From positions 1,127,637 through 1,191,636 of the forward strand of contig BCIM01000003.1 in NCBI GenBank assembly GCA_039545315.1: a stretch of 64,000 nucleotides of DNA, in the 5' to 3' direction. The position numbers were made by a program, and so were the translations under genes. The notes below the pieces were generated by a model, which saw only the letters and a program-made list of their open reading frames with translations, did no database searches and was not told where the DNA came from. This stretch comes from Kondoa malvinella. Its lineage: Eukaryota; Basidiomycota; Agaricostilbomycetes; Agaricostilbales; Kondoaceae. This document shows, in pieces, positions 1-13,389 of the stretch; position 1 is the first letter of the stretch; each line of letters begins with the position of its first letter.

Positions 1-3000
1 GCGAGCGAAAACTACGGCTGGATATTGTTGTCGGCGCAAGAGAGGTTTCGGAAGCTTTGGCCGTCTTTGTCGATCAAGCGCGAGGCCTGTTGCAAAATCT
101 CCAAAGTCCGCTGGGAGACGCAAATCGCATAACAGGGCAAAAGAGACCAGAAGCGATATTAAGAACGAATGTGGCAGCCCTATTAGCCCCAGGCGGAGGA
201 TATGGTGGCAATTGGCGAGGAAACGGTCTATCTGTCCTCCCAGCTCATCAGCCCAGAATTACGCCTGGGACTGTTCCCGTCCCGAATATCAAGTATGGCT
301 ATCCTCGGCGTAGGCTTGATGAAGACCTCATGGCCATGCTCTCGATTGTTGCCTCCGCACCGGCAGCTGAAGTAGCAAGCATTCGAAGTCTTGCTTCCCT
401 TCAGCAAACTCAGGCTCTAGCTCGAAAAGGTTCTGGCGTTTCGTTAAACTCGCAGATGTCTGAGCGATCTGTCGGTGGGACGTCAGCCTTGTCCTCAAGC
501 TCGCAGCAACCGCAAGCTTCGAAAGAATTCGCAAAGCTTACCAAGCTCTCATTACAAGCCAACAAACTTCTCTCAGCTCTGTCCGGTCTGCTGAGCATCA
601 TTGAGGATTTGGACATCGCCGCCGCTGTTGATGTTGAGGTCGACTCATCTTCTGTCAGCTCGCTTATCGCTTACCAAAATTCTGTACTGCACCTTGAAAA
701 TGAAGATACATCTAGTACGGTTCGCGATGGACTGCAGAATTATAGAACATCTCTTCTTCAAGCACGCAAGCATATGTCACAGCTAGAAGAGGCGAAACAG
801 ACTCTATATAACAGCTTGTCGAGCCTCGTGGTCTGCGTACAATCACTCTCAATGGCGCAAAATGTGACTAGCTCGGCGTCGGAGTCCGATCATACACCCT
901 CTCGCGCTCAGCCTACTTCATCGGCACCTCTGAGCGATTTCATCACTCCGTCTCTGCCTCTGGATCCATTAGAAGATCTTCTAACTTGTTTGATGTTGAT
1001 CGACCAGGCAAGAGATGCTGCAACAAGCTCTTTAGACGTCTTGTATCAGATCGCTATGGACCAAGCACAAGTTCCAGACAATCTTCGAAGTGCCAGCCAA
1101 GACCAAAGAGCTAAACTCACAGCCCACCGTCTATCACAATCATCCTTATCTGGTAGCATTCGTTCCAACGCATCCAGCGTTCGTTCTCCGCATCCCATCA
1201 CTCGTAATATACATAGCTCTCAATCACTCAGCGTTGTTCCACTCTCGTCGGAATATGATAATGAAGGTCTTCGATCTGGTACTGCTCTAGGCGACCCGTA
1301 CCGGCCTTCGAAAGCGCGACACGGTCATCGAGGTTCCATAGCAGACTCTATCGCTTCATCGAACATGTCCGGTCACTCGGGTAACAGCCAGTCATCGTTG
1401 ATCCGAAATCAAGCTCAAGCCCGCACGAAAGCAACAGATTTGGCCTATGCGCAAAGCTCACCGACCCGTTCACCTTCCAATAACAAGATTCGCAAATTCT
1501 TTGGCGACGATGTCCCTGTGGCCAACTTTGCTCCTTCCGGTCAAGCAAACGGCAGTCCAAGCAGAGGCGAGGCAAAGCTAAAGAAGTTCTTTGGAGATAC
1601 TGCACCACCGCCTTTCCTCACAGAACGAGGCGCGCCTTCACCTCGAGACGAGCATCCGTGGTACCTGCAAGCGGATTTCGTAGATGAAATCGCGATCGGT
1701 GCCGATGGCCTCGTTCGTGGAGGTACCATGCGTGCACTTGTCGCTCGCTTAACGCCGCACAATGCAGGTAAGACACACTCATTGGTCTGATGGCTGCTGC
1801 TGACTTGACATCTACAGTCGATCAGCAATTCACTGTCACCTTTTTGCTCACATATAGAACGTTCACAACTTCGCGCGACTTCTTCAGGCATCTCGTGCAG
1901 CGCTACACTGCTCTTCCTCCGTCTGGTCTTAACCAAGATGAATATGAGATCTGGGTAGAAAAGAAGCAGAAGCTCATTCGCATACGGTGCGTGCCGCTTT
2001 TGACTTTTGCTGACCACGCTCACAGCGATACATCTAGCACAATAAGTGTGCTGAAGACATGGATCGAAAATCACCTATGGGATGACGACGTCTCGAATCT
2101 CCTGCGCGATGTCCATGATTTTGCTATGACTGGACTCGGCGACTCGACTGCAGCTCAGCAGATAGGACGGGTGGTGCAAAAGGTAAGCAACCGTACGTTG
2201 CTGTTGACGGATACTGATGCCTTGAACAGCGAAGGGCGAACAGCCAGCCTGAGATCCGACCACCGGCCAGTGCAGGCGGTAGCGCTCCAAACCCAATCGT
2301 GCCTAGGAACACCAAGAAGATGAAGTTCTTAGATATCGATGCAACAGAATTTGCTCGTCAATTAACAATCAAGAATTACCAATTGTTTGCGGCCGTGCCG
2401 CCAGGAGAATGCTTCTCGAAAGCCTGGCCAAGACAGTTTGACACTTTCGCGCCAAGACTCACTGCTTTGAGCGAGCTGAACAATGCTGTGAGCATTTACC
2501 TATCCTGAGCGTGATATGTGCTCACATCGATTAGACAACCGGTTGGGTGAAAGAGACCGTACTGGCGCAAGAAGATCCTAAAAAGCGCGCAAGCTCAATC
2601 AAGCATTTCATTACTATTGCCGAGGTACAGTCTTGTCAACAAGGTATTCAGACATGCTCAAAACTTTGCATAGAAATGTCTAAAACTGCAAAACTTCTCA
2701 ACGCTTATGATGATTGTCGCCGGTCTGAACGCCGCGCCTGTTGTGCGGCTGAAAAGGACTTGGGAACAAGTCAACCAAAGAACAATGGCTACGTGGCAGT
2801 ATCTCAACGATCTCATGGCTCCCGACAAGAACTCCTCAAAGTATCGGCAAGCTCTGCGCACCATCGGGCCGCCTTGCGTGCCTTACCTGGGTTCGTCCAA
2901 GGATCAAATCTACTTTGATGCCTGCTGACATTATCCGCAGGAGTATTCTTGTCTACGTGGACATTTGTCGGCGAGGGCAATCCAGACTATCTGCGAGAAA

Positions 3001-3296
3001 ACCAAAGTCACATCAACTTCAGCAAAAGGCAGAAAGCTGCCGAGATCATGCAGCAAATTCAACTATATCAAAGCACCAGCTACAACCTCGAACAAAGCCG
3101 TGCAATATCTGACTTCTTGGACAATGCGTTCGGTCGCGAGCAAGACGAGGGAGTGAGTCCATCCTCCATAGACTTCTACAAATCGTGAGCTGAATCTCTC
3201 GCCTAGGCTTTGTGGAAGCTTTCCTTAGATATCGAACCAAGAGAAAGACAAGATGAAGCGATAGCAAGGCTTTTGTCCGAATCAGGGTTTTTGTAG
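1..3296 (+). CDS. Ras guanine-nucleotide exchange factor (Cdc25-like), 5' truncated
   Basis: Exchange factor that loads GTP onto Ras-family GTPases at the plasma membrane. The reading frame is open from base 3 with no start codon, so the N-terminus lies outside the window. The first ~570 visible residues are Ser-rich and low complexity. A RasGEF_N module follows (about 1690-2180; TFLLTYRTFTT, then LKTWIENHLWDDD), then the catalytic Cdc25-homology domain (about 2320-3200; FLDIDATEFARQLT, TIGPPCVPYLG, NPDYL). It is split by at least five short introns, the first at about 1768-1817. RasGEF_N plus RasGEF is the known layout of Cdc25/Sos-type factors. The SH3 domain often found at the N-terminus of fungal Cdc25 cannot be checked here. 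It ends 109 bp from the convergent TRM11 stop. The family is firm; the exact orthologue is inferred. Confidence 0.92.
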
Positions 3297-3405
3297 TCTC
3301 CAGAGTGTATAATCGTGTAAGTGTAAGTATAGAGGGTTAAGTTGCGGGGAACACGTGTGTATGTAGAGAGCTGTGCTTGCAGGTCATAGCCAGTCGTGTG
3401 TAAAA

Positions 3406-5204
3406 TCATCGCATTTCGTTCGGATCAGGTTTTCGCAACAAAGGCGAAAAGAATTTCTCCCGAAACCCGTGATGCGCTGGCAAGCTATCCAGCGCGGCCT
3501 TGTGATCCTGAATCTCGCCAGCTGACAGCTTCTGCATTGTTATGAGCCGTCTTTGCCATTTATTAAAGGTTTCTGGGCTGTTGCCAATCAGTCTGAGCGA
3601 TGGATGTAACGGCACGTCAGAATCTTGATACTCGTCTGTGATGGTCGGGAGCATGTAGACCTAAGCTCGCATGTCAGCATGACCGCGGCGGATAGGAATC
3701 GACTCACTAAACGACCGCCAGGTTTCAGCAGCCGCACAGCATAGTCAAGGAGTTCAGTCAGGACCAAGCTCATTTCCATGGGCATCGAAGGCGGCACATA
3801 ATCAGATTGACTGAAACATAATGAGCTTCTACTTGTAAAGTCCACCTGCCCAGGCAGCTTACAGATGAGAGTACGTGCCATCGGCCAACATCACCGGTTC
3901 TGGATTCAATTTTGTAGCGTCCTTCCGACCTTGTCGTTTCGCTCCAGCTCGTACCCCGTACCTACAAGCACGTCAGCGAGGCCGCACCGAAGGGAGTAAA
4001 AAGCGCACGGCGGGTCGGTCACTATCGCATCGAACAATCCATCCGTTCGCCAAGGTGCTATCTGTACGCTGTGATCAGTTCAAACGCTAGCAAAAGGACG
4101 AGCAGACTGACTGTATAATCAAACGTCATCAGATCCAAGATTCTTTCGCGAACATTGTACTGCTCGGCAGCCGTCTTGATGTTCGCATCTGTCAGACAAT
4201 CGGATTACTGCTAAGAACTGACAAGTCCATGCTGATCCAAACGACTGACCCTTGCGTCCTCGCATATGCCTTCCGTCTATATCACTGCCAGTGACCATAG
4301 AGCCAAACCAGGCTGCAGTATAAAGCATCGAGCCCGTCCCTGCGAACGGGTCGTATACTAATGAACCTGGCCTCGCCTTGATCGGTTCAGCAGAGTCCGA
4401 AGCAGACGATTATGTTGAGCTCACCTGCGCTTGATTAGCCATGAGCAAAGAAACTTCCGAATCCATGGTCGTGTTACCGAAATAAGAGCGTTTCGTAATT
4501 TTGAAAACATCAATCAAATCCCTTCTTCCATAACATAGATGCGTTCCAATCCAAACACTTTGCAAAGAAGGATCATCGTCGCCCATGAGCTTCTTGTCAT
4601 GAACACCTTTTTCATGTTCTTCTATGACGTTGATTTCGATATCTGGATTAGACATGTTGATTTCGCCTTGGAGTTGCATCCAACCGAGAGAATTGATAAG
4701 GTCTACTTTAGCTGAGGAAGGGATGGATTTGTTTATTGATTGGAAAGCGAATTTGAAAGAGGTATCAGGTTGAAGTGGTTCCCAGATTTCAGGAAGAGCT
4801 TTCAGTCGCTCATGCAAGAGTCGATATGATGAAGCTGTGACAGAAGACTAAGCACTGAAAAGGATCACAAATCGAACAAACTGACCATGCGTCCAATAGC
4901 GACATATGCTCTTGATGAGTATACATCGCGAACCAAGCTGACGGGCTTCCTTTTCGCTCGGAAGGGAGACAAGCATACAAGCGCGCTGTCCAAATAGTCA
5001 GCTTTCGCTACCTGGAGGAGGGAAGATACTCACAGTCTGATCTGGTTCTAGATCATACTGGATTTGAAAGCCAAAGAGACTAGATATGCTCTCGAGCTCT
5101 TCGAGTCGAAACTCCGGATGGGCTATACAATACAACATCAGCTGATTTCCCTAGTCACTCGTGCATGACTGACTAGTAGCGAAGCATAGTATGAATTGCT
5201 GCAT
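3406..5204 (-). CDS. TRM11: tRNA (guanine10-N2)-methyltransferase catalytic subunit Trm11
   Basis: Catalytic subunit of the Trm11-Trm112 enzyme that makes m2G at position 10 of cytosolic tRNAs. Translating the minus strand gives a short first exon (MQQFILCFAT), then HPEFRLEELES, the THUMP-like N-terminal half, the family signature KRSYFGNTTMDSE with LLMANQA, the Rossmann SAM site (SMLYTAAWFGSMVTGSDIDG) and the catalytic DPPYGVRAG, which is assembled across an intron near 3965-4015. The C-terminus (LLKPGGRLV...LRLIGNSPETFNKWQRRL) also matches the family. At least six introns are needed. ATG 5204 is chosen because it gives the expected Trm11 N-terminus and the spliced frame stays open. It is divergent from the phosphatase gene, with only 69 bp between the two ATGs, and convergent with the Ras-GEF. 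Confidence 0.93.
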
Positions 5205-5273
5205 GCTTGCTGTGCCCTTCGACTCAGAAAAATATTGATCGCCAGTGACTTGCTCTGCTTGCACGAGCCAGAA

Positions 5274-6345
5274 ATGTCTTCAGAACACTCTAGAGCAGCA
5301 GAAACGCTTGTTGTATTCGATTTTGACTGGTCTGTGCTTTCTTTCCTTTGCCTAGAATCGCTAGAGTGTTGACTTTTCGCGCATATAGGTCATTAGCAGG
5401 CGAGTTTCAAGCTGTTTAAGCAGCAAGGGAGGCATTGACTGACACCGTATAAGAGCAGATCAGGATACGGATCGTTGGGTTTTCGAAGTTCTCAAGCCGC
5501 AGTATCGCAAGGAGATCAAACAGCTCAAGAATGAAGAGCAATGGACTGATTTATGGTGAAGGCAATGGCACTCTGTCGAATTTGCAGAGCTTATGTGTTG
5601 TATACAGTGCACGCTATCTGGTCAAGCTGCATGAAGATGGCTTCACGCAGCAGCAGATAGAAGACGCTATGCGGAAAATGCCTTTCGTCAGTCCTTTCCT
5701 GATCCTCTATAGTCCTAGCTGATGAGTACTCTAGCACCCAGCTGTAACACGAGCAATGACGACCTTCAAGAAAACCAACGACGCTCGTTTCCTCATCTTA
5801 TCCAACTCCAACAACGTCTACATTGACCTGATCCTGAAGGAACAAGGTTTGGAGAACTTCTTCGAAGACGTTATTACCAACAAAGCGCGCTTCTTGTCGA
5901 ATGGTTGTCTCGAATTGAAGAGGAGAGTAGCGGCTGATGATCCCAAACAACATGGTTGCAAGATTGGCTGCAGTCCAAACATGTGCAAAGGTCAGTGTCT
6001 CCGCAGACTGGTTGGATGTATGTTGAAGATTTGGGGCAGGAGAAGAATTGGAAGCTTTTGTCAAAAAGAACGGAGGTTTTGAAGCTTTCCGACGAATCAT
6101 CTATGTCGGCGAGTAAGTCCTCCCGTGCTTTTCGCTCATCTCATGCTGAACTACTTCAAAGCGGCGGTAACGATTTCTGTCCCATACTACGACTGAGATC
6201 CCAAGATGTCGCTTTCGTTCGTAATTACAGAGGACTAGAAAAGAGGATAGAAAAGGATGGTACAACGCATGGACTGAAATGCGAGATCAAGAAATGGGCA
6301 GGCAGCTGGGAGATGGAGCAGCTGTTCTTGGCTGAGGATGCTTAG
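5274..6345 (+). CDS. PHOSPHO-type HAD phosphatase
   Basis: Predicted Mg2+-dependent phosphatase of the PHOSPHO1/2 group in the haloacid dehalogenase superfamily. Family substrates include phosphoethanolamine, phosphocholine and pyridoxal phosphate; the substrate here is unknown. HAD motif I is VVFDFDW right after the start (MSSEHSRAAET), followed by DQDTDRW after two introns. Motif II is FLILSNSNN. Motif IV is DGGNDFCP, restored when the intron after VYVG is removed (near 6112-6161). Another intron near 5991-6030 joins MCKG to EELEAFVKKNGGF. The length of about 250 residues is usual for the family. The 5' side is a compact promoter shared with TRM11, and the stop lies 35 bp from the convergent lysyl-tRNA synthetase stop. 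Confidence 0.88.
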
Positions 6346-6380
6346 AGGATCAAACAGCATAATGCATTCAATAGTCATGA

Positions 6381-8879
<2,499 letters not shown>

Positions 8880-9056
8880 GCACTGTTGCTGTCCAAGAAA
8901 TTTCAAGGCGACTATCGCAGAACGGGTGAAGGACCGACTATCGCTCTACAACGCTGTGCACATGTATCAGACAGCTATGTACATCTGTATCTGCGCTTGT
9001 AGGAGTGACGCAGTTAAATAATAGCAATCTTCCGCTTCTACTTCAAGCAGATCCTA

Positions 9057-11543
9057 TCATACCACAGCATCACCCTCATCTCTTCCAGGTCGCACACTCT
9101 CATCATGCACAGGATCTACAGGCGATCGTCGTTGTGTCATGTTGACTTGAGAATCAGACGAAGCAGGGCTAGCTTCAGCCTTCTCTTGAGACCTGCTCTT
9201 GCGTGTCTTCTTTTCGCCTGCGCACCATTTCAGCTATGCGAAAGAGAGCCCATAATGAGAGAGCGTACCACTACCAAGCGGTCTCGAGATCGGATCTTTG
9301 CTTCCTCTTAGTCGACTGTCAGGATGAAAGATATGCTTCGAAATGTGATACCATCCGCGAGGAGTATGTTTGACAGTAGGTAATGTCATGCCATGGACTA
9401 CGACGGAACACAAGATGATGAAGTAGACTATTGGGTTGACGAGTCGCCGAGCGTTTGGACGAGCTTCGTTTGACATTTCGCGCAGAGCTACTTGAGACTA
9501 AATGTATGTTTAGCCGATGTGAAGACTAAGGCTGAGGAAAGCTCACATAGAAGACTGCACCTACGCCTAAGCGGTTGTCAGCTTCTATACACCGCGAAAC
9601 AGCAGAACCCACCGATCGGTCCAAACCACCCGGTAAACACTGCTTCCGCCATATTTTCGATCGCAGGATTGAACTTGTACGTCGCAAGCACCCATGGCAG
9701 TCTTCTGAAAAGCAGGATAAGGATACCGATTCCGAAAAGTCGACTAATGGTAATGTCTGGGCTGGCGTTGACCATTTCAGACCAGGGTATCAAGGTACCA
9801 ATGAAAACGAAGACAGCTGTGCATACTGTCAGTACAGGTCGACGCATCTGGCATAAAGCATACCTGAATTAAGCAGAATGTCGATACCGTCTTGGAAGGA
9901 TTCGTCTTCCGTTTCTTTCCTGAACCAATCGTCCCACGTAAAACTGTTGCCCTGTATAAAGCATCACTAGAGCTCCACAAAGAAAGCTTAAACGACAACC
10001 GACGGCTATGAAGCAAGCAAGCAAATCATCCGAACCAAGGACTCCGATTGAGGCAAGCGAGAAGAAGACTAGACCGATACCATAACCGAGGCTGTGCTTT
10101 GATTATTAGAGCCACCCCGAGAGGCAGAGGGCCGAAGTACACGCACAAGTTCTCATGGTCGATCAGATTGTGCTTCTCTGCGAATTTGAGTGTCTTCCGA
10201 CCGAGGTAGCCGATGATGATGCCCATGGCCTATTGCAGCATTTAGCATGGTCGCTAGGATAGCTGTCATATGCTCACGATTGATAGCGCAATATCATACA
10301 GCCACTGCAAGGTGTCAGATAGAAAAAACCAACTTTGGAGACAGGCTTACGATATGCACAATCCAACGCTGTAGACCAGCCGAAAGACTCAGACCTTCAT
10401 CATGGACATAAAGGAGGTATAGGGCCTGAAAGAGAGGTCAGCAATTTCAGGCATGTGAGTCGTAGAACGAGCCAAGTAGATAAAGGGGAATCCGAGGCCG
10501 TCATTTGCGCCTGATTCGGCTGCGATACAATCTCTGAGATGCTTTCGGACATGCTCTTCGGCGCTATACCGGCAGTCAGCGACATCAAGAACCGGTCTGT
10601 GCACAGAGCTCACAATCTCCCTTTGACCACGCTTGCTATAAATTTGCGTCAGCACAAGTTCTTACAGAACAGGGCGATACCTTACCAGCAAGCACAGGAT
10701 CAGTCGGCGTGATACAAGCAGCAATGACTAGCGCTTCAGCATATGTCAAAGATGGGATCAACCCCCAAATGATGAGGCCCGAGACGAGCCATGCCGAAGT
10801 CATGACAGGCAGCAGAAGTATCGTTAGGGATAGCCATGCTTTCTTCAGATAAGCCTTTGGTAATGATATGCCGGTGAATAGCTAGGGTATCTTTTAGACT
10901 AGTGACAGAAGAGGAGTGTCGACTTACCACTTGGATGCCTAGAACTATCTATCGGCGGTTCAAAGATGCTCAGAAGCTGTATTGAGGGACATACCCTAGT
11001 TACAGTCTATGGTAATCGTTAGCGTCGTACACCCAAGGCGCAAAAAGGCTTACATAGATAATTTGGCCTTCGACATTTGGATCTCCTGAAGTCCATTCAC
11101 TGATATTGATCCAATCTGCGCCATACGGGCCTAGTATTATACGAGTCAGCTTGTGTCCATGTGCTGTACTGCTAATCATTCTAACCAAAAGCGATGCCGA
11201 ACGCTGTCGCGATCAAAGCATCCGAGACGAATCTGCTCGTTCAATCAATTCAGACAAGCGCAAGGCCGTCGCAAGCGAAGAACTTACAGTCTATCTTTTA
11301 GAGTGTACGACACAAGGCCAACTACGACAATGTACTATCGAGCGCCTCTCATCAGCTTTCAACCAAAAGAAAACATGATCGAACATACGAATCCGAGTAC
11401 GCCCAAGACCCTTGTAGGAGCGCTTGCATCAAGCTGTGGATCGCAAAGTCTTTAGCTGCGAAATTTGCTGTTGAAGGCTATCGACGTACAGCATACCATC
11501 CTTCAAGCGTTTGCTCCGCTTCTTGCAAATATGATTCGGACAT
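9057..11543 (-). CDS. Plasma-membrane Na+/H+ antiporter (Nha1/Sod2 type)
   Basis: Exports Na+, and in many fungi K+, in exchange for protons, giving salt tolerance and pH control. Transmembrane blocks match the fungal Nha1/Sod2 group: LGVLGF, YIVVVGLVSYTLKDRL, SDALIATAFGIAFGPYGADW, WLVSGLIIWGLIPSLTYAEA, then the ion-site segment CIAAESGANDGLGFPF, and near the end FRRLPWVLATYKFNPAI, FTGWFGPIG and PIVYFIILCSVVVHGMTLP. The gene has roughly ten short introns, so boundaries are approximate, especially the first (MSESYLQEAEQTLEG joined to LDASAPTRVLG). After the last membrane segment, splicing gives a short basic tail (GEKKTRKSRSQEK) ending EGDAVV at TGA 9057-9059. This cytoplasmic tail is much shorter than the several hundred residues of budding-yeast Nha1 and closer to Sod2. 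Confidence 0.9.
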
Positions 11544-12165
11544 TTAATCTATGCCTCTCTTATTTCGTGCTACGGCCACTCGCACTCTGGACGTAAAGCT
11601 GAAAACCCGTCTCTTGAAATGCTTTCACTTGCCAACACTTCAGCGATATTTGCGATTTGCCTGCCTAAATAGCTGGTCTTTGGCTCTCGGGTGCGATCTT
11701 GCGAGTGCAACCAGAGTTCGCCAAGAACGAAGAAACAGTTGCGGATGGAGAGGCGCAAGAAGATGAAAGATGTACGTAAAAAGGGCATGGTTCTATATAT
11801 AGCCTGCTACGACCATCTTACAGTTCTGTGCCAGCCTTGCAGTGCAGACCACATTCAAGTCAGTGGAGTCTTATGTGCAAAAAGAAGCCACTTGGAGCGA
11901 AACGATCTCAGCCTGCCTTTGGAGGTCGTCCTGCACTGTCGGAATCGCAGGGCCAAAATACGCCTGCTCTTGATCTCTTGGTCCCATGATCTGACCCTTT
12001 TTGTCTTCGAATCTGCCTTCTGTTTTATCGCAATTCCCCAGGGCTCGTTAGGCTTCTTATCATACAGTCTTACAACCATCCATACATCACGCGTCCGCAT
12101 CTGTAACACCTTTGCCCTCTCATGCACTCTTCTTGTCTGTCTTTGCTTCTCCCTAGCCACCAACG
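11544..12165. other. Divergent intergenic region (antiporter / membrane protein)
   Basis: About 620 bp between the ATGs of the antiporter and the downstream membrane protein. It must hold both promoters and 5' leaders. Open frames here are short and unlike known proteins. A pyrimidine-rich stretch precedes the plus-strand ATG, as in many fungal leaders. No clear TATA box or RNA gene was seen. Confidence 0.5.
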
Positions 12166-13217
12166 ATGGCCTCGACAGGGAGTCTCACTATCGATGACTC
12201 AAGCGAGATCATCCACTACTTGCCAGAGGTCCATCCTCAGCTCCTTGCTCTTGTCACTACTGACAGAGCTCCAAGGCACCGGATGGCGGCTGGGAAATGG
12301 TACAAGGACCTCGAAACAAGGGGCATCGCAGCATTCTACCCGGCGACAGCGCTCAATTTACCCTCAATGCACCGAACAATGCTTCCGACTGGCAATTCTC
12401 CATACGTGAGTTGAGATTTCATGCACTTGAGGCTCGGTCTGACGCTTCTTTCAGTCAGTATGGTCGGAAAGCGACATGGCTCTTTCAATATTTCGATCGA
12501 TGGACTGGTTGCGGTAACGGTTACGCCTGATATAGAGCACATACCAGGTCCGTTTCGGTTTCTACCACATGATTGTCTCGTTAAGCTCTTGCGTAGTCGA
12601 GCGAGAGCCGGTCTACACAAGCGATACTTTGCACGGCACTAGCCACTCAGGTAGTCCAACCATCTGCACTTTCCTTTCATCTGACACTATCTACTAGTGG
12701 TCATGACGAATGTCGGCGACCTGGCGACGGGCAGAAGCGTCATGACTTTGGACCATATCCTGCTGAATACAGTCAATGCAGCGACCACGGACAAATTTTC
12801 AAAGTCTCCGGCTAGTAAGGCCTGTCACCTGAGCTTAAGCTGCTCTTATACCAAATTTTACCAGTTGCAGCTGGTATAGTCAGCTCTCTAGTAGCACTGC
12901 CTGTCATAATCTTCGCATTCATCTACATCCGTCGGCACAGAAGGAGACAAGCTGCCAAAGATCTAATGCAAGAAACAAAATCCCTCTCTACAGTAGAAGA
13001 TACAGCTTCCCAGTATGGTACGCCCATCAAATATGCCTTTCCTACCACGTTCTCGACCACTTCTGCGCCTTCGCTTGATTCGCCAAGAACATCTATCCGA
13101 TGGACTGCAGCTTCGTCAACTCGTCCGTCTTCAGTCCACATCGCTGCTGAGGTCCAAGCGCAGGAAGATGCTCTTCCACCTTACCAGTCGGATCAACCCA
13201 AGGGTCACTTTAGCTAG
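12166..13217 (+). CDS. Single-pass membrane protein with basidiomycete beta-sandwich-like ectodomain
   Basis: Function unknown. After removing short introns the N-terminal part reads LTIDDSSEIIHYLPE, then SSKAPDGGW, then PGDSAQFTLNAP, then VGKRHGSFNISIDG. This spacing (IDDSS, GGW, PGDSA.F, G.F.V.IDG) recurs in a large group of basidiomycete membrane proteins with galactose-binding-like ectodomains. Near 12865-12930 there is one clear transmembrane helix (VAAGIVSSLVALPVIIFAFI) followed by a stop-transfer RRHRRRQ. The cytoplasmic tail is Ser/Thr-rich and ends PPYQSDQPKGHFS. No N-terminal signal peptide is visible from ATG 12166, so the helix may act as the membrane anchor, or the true first exon lies upstream. 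The exon between about 12530 and 12860 is the least certain. The group is recognised by pattern; no biochemical role is claimed. Confidence 0.7.
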
Positions 13218-13389
13218 CAGATCGATAGAGCTGACGTCCATCATGGTTGTCGAACGGTGATCACAGGTAGGATAGGACATAGTGAGGGATGTGATTTTTT
13301 CTGAGGAGAGATACACGAGCAGTATTGATAGTGATGAACTTGTAATGCATATGTACACTTCAACAATTCTTCAAAGTGATTTGCTCGCG

